Shown: positions 28,961 through 37,797, counted from the first letter of the stretch. The stretch: DNA of 64,000 nucleotides from Devosia crocina (GCF_900116545.1 NZ_FPCK01000001.1:124001-188000), one strand, 5' to 3'. Numbers and translations are program-made. Notes: generated from the sequence alone by a model not told the origin.

Positions 28961-29919
28961 GAGTGCGGTCCTCCGTACTGCCTGACCCGTTCAGCCATGG
29001 CATCGAGTTCCGCGCGGGTGGGATAGGCCTCCTGAGAGCCTTTGCGGCCGACGGCGAGGGTGGAGGCGGCAATGCCGTAGATGGCGGCGTCCCAAAGCGG
29101 CTTGCCCTCAAGCATGGCGATCGCTAGGGCTGCGGTGAAGGCGTCGCCGGCGCCGGTCTTGTCCACCACCTCCGCTGGCGGCGCCTTGATTAGCTCGGTG
29201 ACGTCTGTTGTCGCCAGCACACAGCCGCCGTCCGAGAGCTTGATGCAGGCCATTGTGACGCCGCCCCCGACAAGCTTTTGCGCCGCTTCCATCGCCTCGG
29301 TCTCGGAGGTGATCGCGGTAGCCGTGATGGTCTCGGCTTCCTGGACATTGGGTGCGATGGCGAAGAGTTTTGGCAGATGCTCTGGCCGCACGTCCTTGCC
29401 AAAGGAGCCATCGGCGACAACGCGCAGGCGACGTCGCGCGGCTTGTTGGAGCGCCAGGTCAACAGCATCCGGAGCGATCTCGAAATCGATGGTGAGAACG
29501 GCATGCTCTTCGGCGGACGAAAGCAGGTCTCTGAGGGCGTTCAAGGACGAAGCGTCCCAGGCTCGATTGGCATTGGGCGCGAGCAGGATGGTTTTCTCGC
29601 CATTGTCCGGCACGGCAATCATCGATACGCCGGTGGGCGCTTCATTGCTCGTCGAGACACTGGAGAGTTCGACGCCGGCGTCTCGCAGCGGTCGCAGAGC
29701 CTGTTCGGCGAAGTGATCCTGTCCAACACGGCCGATCAAGGAGGACGGGCATCCTGCTCGTTGCGCGAACAGCGCCCGGTTCGCGCCCTTGCCGCCGGCG
29801 CGCTGCGTATAGCTCTTGGCCGGGATGGTGCCGCCTTTGGACAGATCGGCGGAGACTTCGAACTGGAAGTCGGCATTGATGCTTCCAAGGGAAAGGAATG
29901 GCCGCGCCAAGTCGTTCAC
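28957..29919 (-). CDS. PfkB-family sugar kinase
   Basis: 320 residues. N-terminal RAGGKGANRALFAQRAG and C-terminal VVDKTGAGDAFTAALA are the two PfkB signatures, with the catalytic Asp in GAGD. The pattern is closest to ribokinases. The start is GTG at 29919. The kinase runs into the GH65 gene (4-base overlap), so it probably phosphorylates a sugar freed by that enzyme, which is inferred. A possible short upstream frame ends in the overlapping GTGA. Confidence 0.88.
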   Translation of the reverse strand: MNDLARPFLSLGSINADFQFEVSADLSKGGTIPAKSYTQRAGGKGANRALFAQRAGCPSSLIGRVGQDHFAEQALRPLRDAGVELSSVSTSNEAPTGVSMIAVPDNGEKTILLAPNANRAWDASSLNALRDLLSSAEEHAVLTIDFEIAPDAVDLALQQAARRRLRVVADGSFGKDVRPEHLPKLFAIAPNVQEAETITATAITSETEAMEAAQKLVGGGVTMACIKLSDGGCVLATTDVTELIKAPPAEVVDKTGAGDAFTAALAIAMLEGKPLWDAAIYGIAASTLAVGRKGSQEAYPTRAELDAMAERVRQYGGPHS

Positions 29920-30092
29920 CTGCTGTTTGCTTCAAGCGCAACGGATCGTTCCGGCTGGTGTTCCGGCCTGTGACATGTTGACCATATTTGCTTTATGCCG
30001 CGGCGAAATAAGGCTTCATCATGATCGAGGTCATGGGCGGTGACTGACAAACGCCAGAATTCCTCCAGTCGCTGATAGAGCTCCACATCCAT
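29916..30092 (-). CDS. possible short leader gene before the PfkB kinase
   Basis: 58 codons from ATG 30092 (GAGG just upstream) to a TGA that overlaps the kinase GTG start (GTGA). The product would be MDVELYQRLEEFWRLSVTAH and so on, with no match to a family I know. The overlap suggests translational coupling, but such overlaps also arise by chance. Part of it lies opposite an alcohol-dehydrogenase-like remnant, so one of the two readings may be accidental. Confidence 0.3.
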   Translation of the reverse strand: MDVELYQRLEEFWRLSVTAHDLDHDEALFRRGIKQIWSTCHRPEHQPERSVALEANSR

Positions 30093-30094
30093 CA

Positions 30095-30217
30095 CCTCGC
30101 GATCGAGAAGCTGGTGAAGTTTATGAATTCGAAGGCGTCTACCAAGCTATCGACGACAGCGATGCAGGAACTGCCGTCAAGCCGTTGCTGAGCATCAGCG
30201 CTATATTAGGGGCTTAA
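30095..30217 (+). pseudogene. C-terminal remnant resembling a zinc alcohol dehydrogenase
   Basis: On the plus strand, HHLAIEKLV in one frame passes into GEVYEFEGVYQAIDDSDAGT and AVKPLLSI in another, ending at TAA 30215-30217. The order and wording resemble the last strand-helix unit of medium-chain dehydrogenases (EKLV, Y-F, V--AI-D---G-A-KP-L-I). Only about 40 residues remain, with a frameshift. The call rests on this short pattern. Confidence 0.4.
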
Positions 30218-30508
30218 CGTGCAGCAGATGGGATCGGCTATGATCAACCTTCAGCCTCCCAACCTTTCAATTGAGCATCCTCGCGTTCAGCGGCAGCATG
30301 TCCTGGCAGTCGGCATTCAACGGAGTGGTGAGTTTCCGAGAGCGCGGGATTGTCTACACTGCGTAACCGCAATGTCTGCTCTTGTGTACCCCGCACCCGA
30401 AAGCCGCCAGTCCGCATTCCACCCCGGAAGCGACGGTCCTCTGTCGACCCCAATATAGCCATTCCGCTGACAATCATGGCGCTTGAACGCGACTATCGGA
30501 TAGGGTTG
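30218..30508. other. intergenic stretch with one copy of a 53-bp repeat
   Basis: No supported gene. The 53-base sequence at 30397-30449 recurs near 32975. The rest shows no terminator, RNA or family match that I can identify. Confidence 0.4.
30397..30449. repeat. 53-bp dispersed repeat, copy 1
   Basis: Starts CCGAAAGCCGCC and ends GCGACGGTCCTCTGTCGACC. A second copy of equal length is at 32975-33027, identical over the last 20 bases and over the first 12, and diverged in the middle. Both are in the same orientation in non-coding DNA. Confidence 0.7.
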
Positions 30509-30922
30509 TTACCTCAACGCAATAAGTCCGGCGTGCGTCGGTTTGAATCCGCAAGCGTCGAAATAGAACGACTGGAGGTGCGGTTCAAAATCGACGTGGA
30601 CCCACTCGCAGCCAGCTCGCTCTGCCCGGTCAACCGCCTCGACCATCAATGCCCTCGCGATGCCTCGACGTTGAAAAGCGGGGGGCACCATTGTGTCGAG
30701 GATAAATGCGTGGGCCTCACCATCCCAAGCGACATTGACAAACCCCACCAATGTCCGCGCTTCGCGGACACACACCCAGCCCAAGCTGAAATGGTTGGCT
30801 CGCAACCACCAATTGGAAGCGGAAATTCCGTGCTCGAAGCACTCCGCATGAAGCGCGTTGACCTCGGAGTTCTCGAACACCCCACGCCACTCTATGTCAA
30901 ACCCGGATGGCCGAAATTTCAT
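30509..30922 (-). CDS. GNAT-family N-acetyltransferase
   Basis: 137 residues with the GNAT core: VGFVNVAWDGEAHAFILDTM on strands 3-4, the acetyl-CoA loop PPAFQRRGIARALMVEAVD (Q/RxxGxG/A) and a C-terminal YFDACGFKPT. Substrate unknown; the compact size is that of many single-domain GNATs. It stands alone, flanked by gene-poor DNA. Confidence 0.88.
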   Translation of the reverse strand: MKFRPSGFDIEWRGVFENSEVNALHAECFEHGISASNWWLRANHFSLGWVCVREARTLVGFVNVAWDGEAHAFILDTMVPPAFQRRGIARALMVEAVDRAERAGCEWVHVDFEPHLQSFYFDACGFKPTHAGLIALR

Positions 30923-31146
30923 TCAATCAGGTTGGACTGAAGGTTCGCCCGCCGTCAATGTCTGCTGCTTCAACGTTGCTGCCACAACCGGCCAGTCTCC
31001 CTCTTACCCCGCTGCCGTCGGTCTCCAGTCGCCCCCCACTTGAACGTTCCGAGACTTGCCGCAATGTCATGAAAGCCGCTATTCGTCACCTGCCAGGGGC
31101 GTGTTCGTCTCACGGGCGCACAGCGTCGATCGAGCCCCGCTTGTCG

Positions 31147-32844
31147 CTAGGCCGCTCCAGCGGCAGGCACTGCCAGCGGTTGCACAGCGCTTCGGGTTTG
31201 GTTTCGCCCCGCACTCTTAGCCTCGTAGAGCAGCTTGTCGGCCCGTTTATAGACGTTCGAGAAATTTTCATCGCCATAGCAGCCTGTCAGGCCCATGCTG
31301 GCTGTGACCGGTCGCTCGATACCTGGGACAGTATTGGCGACAATGGCAGAGATTGCCTGACGCCGGCGCTCGGCCTGACCATCGGCATTGTCGCCACGCA
31401 GGAAAAGCATGAACTCCTCACCGCCGAGGCGGTATGCGCGCACGTTTGAACTGACCTGGAGGGCATCGGCCACGGCAGTGAGTACGGCATCGCCAACCGC
31501 GTGGCCTTTTGAATCGTTGATCGCCTTGAAATGATCGAGATCGATGATGGCCAACGTGGCGAAGCCATCGGCTCGAAGCTGCTTGAAATGCCTTTCGATG
31601 GCCCTGCGGTTGAGCAATCCAGTCAACGGGTCTGTTTCAGACAGTCTTTCGAGCACGCTTGCCTCGGTTCGTGCCCTGTCTCGCTCGTGCTTCATCGTTA
31701 CGAAGCGGTCCGCCACGCCGAGTGTAGTCAGGAGGACTTCCCACACGCAACCGATATAGAACATCAGCATGGCGTCGGTGCTTTCGAGCCATGGAAGCAC
31801 CCCTGTGACCAGTCGGATCGATCCGACAATGATCATTGGCGCGTATGCAATAGCCTGAAACCGGGCCGCGCGGCTGCCGCGGCGCAATGCATCGACGATC
31901 GCCATGATGAAAATGGCCAGAACGGGCGTGAAGGCGGCGGCGTATGCGCTCGAATGTATGGGCCGCGCGACAAACGGGAACGCGCCATGAAACGCACCCA
32001 GGAACAGTGCCCATGCGGCGCAGTAGGGGAGCAGTCGCCGTAGAACCGGATGCATCTGGCCCGGCTCGATGAAGGTATAGGTGAACATCATGCCAGACCC
32101 AATGGTAATCCCGAATACCAAGGCCGTCATCCAGTTCAGCGTCATCGCGGGCGGGTCGAACAACGCGACCGACAGCCCCGACGATATCAGGATGGTCACC
32201 AGCAGCGACAGTGTGAACGCCGAGTGCCACAGAACAAAAGGTTCACGCAGGATCCGATAGAACGCCACATTGAAGATCAGGGGCATGACAAGCATGCCCG
32301 CTAGCCCCGCCAGAATGAGCAGCGATCGCATGCTGGCGCTGCCGCCCGCGTCTATCGGTGCAAGATATGCCTGTTCCAGCGTCATCCGGTGGCTCGGCAG
32401 GTCAATTGCGACAACCACCTGCCGGGTGTCGAGCGTAACGTCCGGCAGGGCGGCCTTCAAGTAGCCTCCGACCATAGAACTGGGCAGCGCGGCGGCGGGA
32501 ACAGAAACCTGCCGCGCTGTACCATCCCCGTCGATTGCAAGCAGATGCACCGCCTCGAGTGCGCTGCGCCTTGAAAGGAAGTATTGGGGAAGAGTTTCGT
32601 CGGGGTCGATGTCAAAGCGAAGCAGAACCCGTTCGGCATCGATAGAGACGGTAGGGTCGGCGCAGGACCAGCGCTCGGCGGTGCGTGCTATCGCGACCAC
32701 ATCTTCCGACAGGCTGCCCGATGCCCAGCAGGAACTGTAAATGTCGTCGTAGGCGACAGCACTGGTCGACCCGGTGCCGACATGCGCCAGCATGACCAGA
32801 AGCAAAAAGGCCAGAAGACTTGCTCGAATGCCGCGCGGAGACAT
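31147..32844 (-). CDS. 7TM-DISM membrane receptor with diguanylate cyclase domain
   Basis: 565 residues. A signal sequence, a ~140-residue extracytoplasmic 7TMR-DISM-like sensor, about seven membrane helices (residues ~175-375), then a GGDEF domain: LTGLLNRRAIERHF, IDLDHFKAINDSKGHAVGD and the active-site loop YRLGGEEFMLF. It should make cyclic di-GMP in response to an external signal. The RxxD product-inhibition site normally five residues before GGEEF is not there, so feedback inhibition is unlikely. No EAL partner is adjacent. Confidence 0.9.
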   Translation of the reverse strand: MSPRGIRASLLAFLLLVMLAHVGTGSTSAVAYDDIYSSCWASGSLSEDVVAIARTAERWSCADPTVSIDAERVLLRFDIDPDETLPQYFLSRRSALEAVHLLAIDGDGTARQVSVPAAALPSSMVGGYLKAALPDVTLDTRQVVVAIDLPSHRMTLEQAYLAPIDAGGSASMRSLLILAGLAGMLVMPLIFNVAFYRILREPFVLWHSAFTLSLLVTILISSGLSVALFDPPAMTLNWMTALVFGITIGSGMMFTYTFIEPGQMHPVLRRLLPYCAAWALFLGAFHGAFPFVARPIHSSAYAAAFTPVLAIFIMAIVDALRRGSRAARFQAIAYAPMIIVGSIRLVTGVLPWLESTDAMLMFYIGCVWEVLLTTLGVADRFVTMKHERDRARTEASVLERLSETDPLTGLLNRRAIERHFKQLRADGFATLAIIDLDHFKAINDSKGHAVGDAVLTAVADALQVSSNVRAYRLGGEEFMLFLRGDNADGQAERRRQAISAIVANTVPGIERPVTASMGLTGCYGDENFSNVYKRADKLLYEAKSAGRNQTRSAVQPLAVPAAGAA

Positions 32845-32974
32845 GCGCGCAGGCTAGAAGAAGAAGCTTTTCATCCAGTTAAGTGCCACCAAGAACGGCC
32901 GATATCGTCATGGAAGAGGGCCATCGAGATCCACGTGCGACAACCACATCAAGACCGGATTGCTCGAAGTGTGG

Positions 32975-33027
32975 CCGAAAGCCGCCGGTCGGTTTGCCAC
33001 CCCCGAAGCGACGGTCCTCTGTCGACC
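32975..33027. repeat. 53-bp dispersed repeat, copy 2
   Basis: Second copy of the sequence at 30397-30449, same length and orientation, ending with the same 20 bases (GCGACGGTCCTCTGTCGACC). The two copies flank the GNAT and diguanylate cyclase genes. Confidence 0.7.
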
Positions 33028-33431
33028 TCGCTGCTGTCTTCGAGGTTGATTATTGCTGATCTCTGGAGCAGTTGCCCAGTTGACTTCGTCATGCATGTCA
33101 TAACTTGGATCGCAGCATCGTCATCTGTTGAAACATGAGGAAATGTTGCGCCAGAACAAGCTAACTGCCTTGTACGGCCTTCGATGTGCTCGGCATGATA
33201 TCGTCAGCGGCTGCTGAAGATTTGGTGGAGTGAAAAAATTCGCCTCGGAGCCCGCCGCAGAAGGCCATCACACCTCAGGTCGCCCCGTGAGTAGTCGGTG
33301 CCGCTCGATTCAAAGTTGTCGCGGTAGGCTGAGCAAAGAACCTTGGTATACGCATCAAGTATCTTTCGATTTTTACATACTGCAAGAGTTTAAGATAGCT
33401 TACCCTCGATCATGGATAGGTCCAATTAACA

Positions 33432-33490
33432 GGGGCCCGGAGCGCTCTCTAAACCCAGTGTTTCTGGGTATCTTGAGAGCTCCAGGCCCC
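33432..33490. ncRNA. long nested hairpin, possible structured RNA
   Basis: Arms GGGGCC and GGCCCC (33432-33437, 33485-33490) enclose GGAGC/GCTCC, then CTC/GAG, and finally ACCCAG-TGTTT-CTGGGT at the tip. The 59 bases fold into one long, nearly symmetric stem-loop. It sits alone in a 700-bp spacer, 67 bases beyond the end of the barrel-protein gene. It might be a terminator, an sRNA or a small mobile palindrome. Confidence 0.4.
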
Positions 33491-33556
33491 GAAATTTGAG
33501 GCTTAGTGGATAAAAGGATGCACTCACCTACAAAAGTCTCGAAATAAAAGCGCGAC

Positions 33557-34234
33557 CTAAAACTTATAGTTCACGCCAGCGCGGATGATGTTGGCCTTCT
33601 GGCCGATGGTGCGCGCGCCGCCCGGCAGGCCGGCATAGGCCTGCTCGCCAAGATCGACATAGAGATATTCGGCCTTGACCGAGATGTTTTCGGTGGCCTT
33701 CGCTTCAATGCCGACACCGGCGGTCCAGCCGAAGTGACCGGCGCTGCGGAAGGTCGAAACGCCATCGTTTTCTACCTGGCTCTTGCCGCCTGCAAAGGCT
33801 GCACCCAGGGTAACATAGGGCATGACCTGGCCGAAGGTGCCGCCGGCGCGCACGCGAGCCGTTCCCAGCCAGTCGAGGCGGGACTCGAAGCTGCCGAGCG
33901 CACCGAGCGGTTCGCTATAGGCAAGGTTGGTCCACTGCATATCGGCTTCCGCGCCGATCACCAGGCCGCCCATGTCGACGTTGTAGCCGACCTGGCCGCC
34001 GGCGAGCCAGCCGCTCGAATTGTTCTCGGCGGTACCGATGGCGGGCGTATTGGTGGTGGTGCCCCAGCTATAGCCGCCGTTCACACCCGCATAAAAGCCG
34101 GTCCAGTCGGTTACCGAAGTGGGCGAAAACATGGGCGAAGTGGCGGCGGCACCTCCACTCCAGCCAAGGTCCGCGGCTGCTGCGGACGCGGTGAGCGCCA
34201 GAAGGGCGGAAAGGGCAATAGCGGTGCGTGTCAT
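33557..34234 (-). CDS. outer-membrane beta-barrel protein (Omp25/31-like)
   Basis: 225 residues. Signal peptide IALSALLALTASAAAA, then eight or so amphipathic strands starting DWTGFYAGVNGGYSWG and ending with the barrel-closing NIIRAGVNYKF (terminal Phe). Repeats such as GWLAGGQVGYNVDMGGLVIG and VKAEYLYVDLGEQAY match the porin-family/Omp25-Omp31 proteins of rhizobia and brucellae. Likely a structural outer-membrane protein rather than a large pore. Confidence 0.88.
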   Translation of the reverse strand: MTRTAIALSALLALTASAAAADLGWSGGAAATSPMFSPTSVTDWTGFYAGVNGGYSWGTTTNTPAIGTAENNSSGWLAGGQVGYNVDMGGLVIGAEADMQWTNLAYSEPLGALGSFESRLDWLGTARVRAGGTFGQVMPYVTLGAAFAGGKSQVENDGVSTFRSAGHFGWTAGVGIEAKATENISVKAEYLYVDLGEQAYAGLPGGARTIGQKANIIRAGVNYKF

Positions 34235-34352
34235 GATGGCCTCAGACGATAGGAGCCTTGAAATATGAAGCTCAAAATCGGCTCAAGGTCTTAACGATGC
34301 GGTAAGGAACAGGGTTAACGCCGAGGCTTTTCACCATATTCCTAACCGAGCG

Positions 34353-35975
34353 TTAGGCATGCAGGCCCGGGGCCTCGCGGCCGGTCGATTGCACGTATTC
34401 GGTATAGCCGCCGCCATAGACATGAACACCGTCCGGTGTCAGTTCTAGCACCCGGTTGGAAAGCGCGGCCAGGAAATGCCGGTCGTGGCTGACGAACAGC
34501 ATCGTGCCTTCATATTGGCCCAGCGCTGCAATCAGCATTTCCTTGGTTGCGATGTCGAGATGGTTGGTGGGCTCGTCCAGAACCAGGAAATTGGGAGGAT
34601 CGAACAACAGCTTGGCCATGACCAGCCGGGCTTTCTCGCCGCCCGACAGCACACGGCATTTCTTTTCTATCTCGTCACCGGAGAAACCGAAACAGCCCGC
34701 GAGAGTTCTGAGCGCCGATTGCCCTGCTTGGGGAAAGGAATCCTCGAGCGACTGCAAGACCGTACGGTCACCATCGAGCAGGTCCATGGCGTGCTGGGCG
34801 AAGTAACCCATCCTGACGCTGGGGCCGATCGACACTGTGCCGGTGTCCGGGCTCGACGAGCCTGCAATCAGCTTGAGGAGCGTCGATTTACCGGCGCCAT
34901 TGACTCCCAGGATGCACCAGCGCTCGCGGCGGCGAACGTGGAAATCAAGACCCGAATAGATGATCTTGGAGCCATAGGCCTTATCGATGCTCTTGAGCAG
35001 GGCCACGTCCTCACCGGAGCGCGGAGCAGGGCGGAATTCGAAGGCCACCGTCTGGCGGCGCTTGGGCATTTCCACCTTCTCGATCTTGTCGAGTTTCTTG
35101 ACCCGGCTTTGCACCTGCGCTGCGTGACTGGCACGCGCCTTGAAGCGCTCGATGAAGGCAATTTCCTTGGCGAGCATGGCCTGTTGGCGTTCGAACTGGG
35201 CCTGCTGGTTCTTGTCGGAAATGGCGCGCTGCTGCTCGTAGAAGGCATAGTCACCGGTATAGGAGGTGAGGGAGCCGGCATCGATCTCGACGATCTTGTT
35301 GACGATCCGGTTCATGAACTCGCGGTCATGCGAGGTCATCAGCAGCGCCCCATCATAGGCCCTGAGGAAGTTTTCCAGCCAAATGAGGCTTTCAAGATCG
35401 AGGTGGTTGCTCGGTTCGTCAAGCAGCAAGGCGTCCGGGCGCATGAGGAGGATCTTGGCAAGCGCCACACGCATCTTCCAGCCGCCCGAGAGCGCGCCGA
35501 CATCGCCGTCCATCATTTCCTGGGAGAAGCCCAGGCCATCTAGAACTTCGCGGGCGCGGGCATCGAGCGAATAGCCGTCGAGTTCCTGAAACTGGTGCTG
35601 CACATCGCCGTAGCGCTCGATGATGGCATCCATCTCGTCAGCCCGGTCCGGATCGGCCATGGCCGCTTCAAGCTCAGCCATTTCGGCAGTCAAGGCGCCA
35701 ACTGGTCCAGCGCCCTCCATCACTTCGACGACGGCCGATCGGCCCGACATTTCGCCCACGTCCTGGCTGAAATAGCCGATCGTGGTCCCGCGATCGACCG
35801 ACACCTGGCCTTCGTCCGGTTGCTCCTGGCCGGAAATCATGCGGAACAGCGTTGTCTTGCCGGCACCATTCGGTCCGACGAGGCCGATCTTCTCGCCCCG
35901 CTGCAGGGCAGCCGAAGCCTCGATGAAGATCAACTGCTTGCCGTTCTGCTTGCCGATGCTTTCAAGGCGGATCAT
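34353..35975 (-). CDS. ABC-F family ATPase
   Basis: 540 residues, two ATP-binding cassettes and no membrane domain. First cassette: GPNGAGKTT, LSGGWKMRVALA, LLLDEPSNHLDLES. Second: GVNGAGKST, LSGGEKARLVMAK, LVLDEPTNHLDIAT. The linker (~245-310) is a charged helical segment with KASHAAQVQSR-like coding that fits the ABC-F P-site tRNA-interaction motif. Such proteins act on ribosomes; this one is closest to the YbiT/YheS-type housekeeping members and not obviously a resistance factor. A 6-base-pair hairpin overlaps its stop (34341-34357). Confidence 0.92.
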   Translation of the reverse strand: MIRLESIGKQNGKQLIFIEASAALQRGEKIGLVGPNGAGKTTLFRMISGQEQPDEGQVSVDRGTTIGYFSQDVGEMSGRSAVVEVMEGAGPVGALTAEMAELEAAMADPDRADEMDAIIERYGDVQHQFQELDGYSLDARAREVLDGLGFSQEMMDGDVGALSGGWKMRVALAKILLMRPDALLLDEPSNHLDLESLIWLENFLRAYDGALLMTSHDREFMNRIVNKIVEIDAGSLTSYTGDYAFYEQQRAISDKNQQAQFERQQAMLAKEIAFIERFKARASHAAQVQSRVKKLDKIEKVEMPKRRQTVAFEFRPAPRSGEDVALLKSIDKAYGSKIIYSGLDFHVRRRERWCILGVNGAGKSTLLKLIAGSSSPDTGTVSIGPSVRMGYFAQHAMDLLDGDRTVLQSLEDSFPQAGQSALRTLAGCFGFSGDEIEKKCRVLSGGEKARLVMAKLLFDPPNFLVLDEPTNHLDIATKEMLIAALGQYEGTMLFVSHDRHFLAALSNRVLELTPDGVHVYGGGYTEYVQSTGREAPGLHA

Positions 35976-36080
35976 GATTTTGGCTTTCAGAGAGACTAAA
36001 AGGCCCGTAAACCATCTGCTTTGAGCAAGTGCAAGTCGCGATCAGGCATTGGAGCGATGTAGGTCGTGAGCCCCCAACCA

Positions 36081-36273
36081 CCTCTTCCCTAAGGGAGAGG
36101 TCGATGCGCAGCGGCCGGTGAGGGGTTCAAGGCATCGGTTCAGGCTGAAAAGCCGAACCTCTTACCCTCTCGCCTCAGGGGAGAGGGGATTGCGCCGCTG
36201 ATCTTGATCAGACAGTGCCCACAACCTCGATGTCATGCCCTTGCCCCTGCGGGGAGAGGGCTTGGCTGAGGGG
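36081..36273. repeat. cluster of three palindromic repeat units
   Basis: The gap between the ABC-F gene and the response regulator holds three CTCTCCCC/GGGGAGAG-type palindromes: about 36081-36125, 36159-36187 and 36237-36273. They share GCGGCCGGTGAGGGG-type ends with the units at 2.7, 45.2, 50.7 and 61.2 kb. No gene lies between them. Confidence 0.65.
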
Positions 36274-36309
36274 CCGGCAAGCACGACTGCAACGACGATC
36301 CACCCGGCC

Positions 36310-37797
36310 TCAAGCCGCGTCGTTGATCAGGCCTTCCGCCATGCCATATTCATGCAGCTTGCGATAAAGCGTCGAGCGACCGATGCCGAGGGCGCGCGCG
36401 ACGCGGGACATGCGGCCGCCGTGAAAATCGATGGCAAAGGCGATGGCTTCGCGTTCGATTTCGGCGAGCGGCTGCAGTGCGCCGGCTGGGCTGAGGAAAC
36501 GGTCCTGCATGGGGAGCGACGGTGCGGGCTCCGGGCGCAGGCGGGCCGGCGCGCTGTCGATATGGATCGGCATGGGCGGCACAGGCGCTTGCTGAACAAC
36601 GCGTAAGGCCTCCTCGCGTCCCGCCGCCTGGGCGACGAGTTGGGGGAAATCCTCAGGTTCGAGGAAAGCCGCCTCGCTCAACACTACGGCGCGATAGACG
36701 GCATTCTCAAGCTGGCGCACATTGCCCGGCCAATCATAGGCTGAGAGCAGATCGAGCGCAGTGGGCGTGATGCCGAGAACGCGCTTGCCGGTCTCGGCCG
36801 TGAAGCGGGCAATGAAATGGGCGATCAGTGCCGGCAGATCTTCAAGGCGCTCGCGGAGCGGCGGCACATAGATGGGAAAGACATTGAGGCGGTAGAACAG
36901 GTCCTCGCGGAACTCCCCGGACTTGGCAAGGTTAAGGAGCCGCCGGTTGGTCGCCGAAATGACCCGGACATTGACCTTTTCGGCACGCGTTGCTCCCACA
37001 GGCTCGATTTCGCCCTCCTGCAGGGCGCGCAGGAGTTTGACCTGCGTATCGAGCGGCAGTTCCCCCACCTCATCGAGAAAAAGCGTTCCGCCATGTGCTT
37101 CGCTGAATTTGCCGGTCTGGTCGGACACTGCGCCGGTAAAGGCGCCGCGCTTGTGGCCGAACAGAACGGATTCAACCAGGTTCGGCGGGATTGCACCACA
37201 ATTGACGGTGACGAAGGGCCTGCCTGCGCGGTCGGACGAGCCTTGAATGATCCGGGCCACAAGTTCTTTGCCGACCCCGGTTTCCCCCTCGATCAGAACG
37301 GGTATCGGGCTTTTGGCGGCCTTGGCCGAGAGCGTGAGCACGCGCGCCATGGCTGGGGCGCTGGCGATCATGTCTCTGGGTCCGAAGGTGCCTGCACGCC
37401 GGGCATGTTCGGAGCGAATGGCGGCCTCGAGCGTGTCGAGCTTCATCGCATTGCGCAGGGAAACGACGAGCCGCTCGGGCGAGACCGGCTTGACGAAATA
37501 GTCGGCTGCCCCCTGCCGCATGGCAGAGATCACCGTTTCGAGCGAGGAACTGGCGGTCTGTATGATAACAGGTGTCGTCAGCCCTTCCGCCCGCATGGCC
37601 GACATCACGCCCATCCCGTCGAGATCGGGCATGACGAGGTCGAGGATCATGACTCCGATCTTGCGGTCGTCACGCAGAATGGCAAGAGCCTGCTCGCCAC
37701 CGGTGGCGGTGAGCGGTTTGAAACCGGCCCGATTGGCTATTTCAGCTGTCAGGCGCAGTTGCACCGGATCGTCGTCGACCACTAGAACGCGCGTCAT
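36310..37797 (-). CDS. sigma54-dependent response regulator (NtrC type)
   Basis: 495 residues. Receiver domain (RVLVVDDDP, phospho-acceptor Asp in MILDLVMPDLDG, Lys in FVKPVSPERL), AAA+ domain (Walker A GETGVGKE, GAFTGA loop as KRGAFTGAVSDQTG, Walker B GGTLFLDEVGE, WPGNVRQLENAVYR) and a Fis-type helix-turn-helix (ARALGIGRSTLYRKLHEYG). It should activate sigma54 promoters when phosphorylated. The ATG at 37797 starts directly at the receiver; an upstream frame adds nine residues. No histidine kinase is adjacent, so it is an orphan here. Confidence 0.93.
   Translation of the reverse strand: MTRVLVVDDDPVQLRLTAEIANRAGFKPLTATGGEQALAILRDDRKIGVMILDLVMPDLDGMGVMSAMRAEGLTTPVIIQTASSSLETVISAMRQGAADYFVKPVSPERLVVSLRNAMKLDTLEAAIRSEHARRAGTFGPRDMIASAPAMARVLTLSAKAAKSPIPVLIEGETGVGKELVARIIQGSSDRAGRPFVTVNCGAIPPNLVESVLFGHKRGAFTGAVSDQTGKFSEAHGGTLFLDEVGELPLDTQVKLLRALQEGEIEPVGATRAEKVNVRVISATNRRLLNLAKSGEFREDLFYRLNVFPIYVPPLRERLEDLPALIAHFIARFTAETGKRVLGITPTALDLLSAYDWPGNVRQLENAVYRAVVLSEAAFLEPEDFPQLVAQAAGREEALRVVQQAPVPPMPIHIDSAPARLRPEPAPSLPMQDRFLSPAGALQPLAEIEREAIAFAIDFHGGRMSRVARALGIGRSTLYRKLHEYGMAEGLINDAA

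Larger units (their letters stand above)
32845..33556. other. 712-bp gene-free, relatively AT-rich region
   Basis: No reading frame here has both a ribosome site and a recognisable product. It contains copy 2 of the 53-bp repeat and a long nested hairpin at 33432-33490. The part from about 33330 to 33550 is more AT-rich than the surroundings, which may mark foreign or regulatory DNA. Confidence 0.5.

Noticed and set aside
27182..29026. 614-codon frame on the plus strand
   Set aside because: It lies wholly opposite the GH65 gene, which has all family motifs. Long antisense frames are common in high-GC DNA, and the product has no domain.
30530..30560. tRNA T-arm-like string GTTTGAATCC
   Set aside because: It lies inside the GNAT gene coding region, and no acceptor stem or anticodon arm surrounds it.
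34341..34357. Hairpin CCTAAC-CGAGC-GTTAGG as a terminator
   Set aside because: It overlaps the ABC-F stop codon, has only six pairs and no U-tract, so it is too weak to call.
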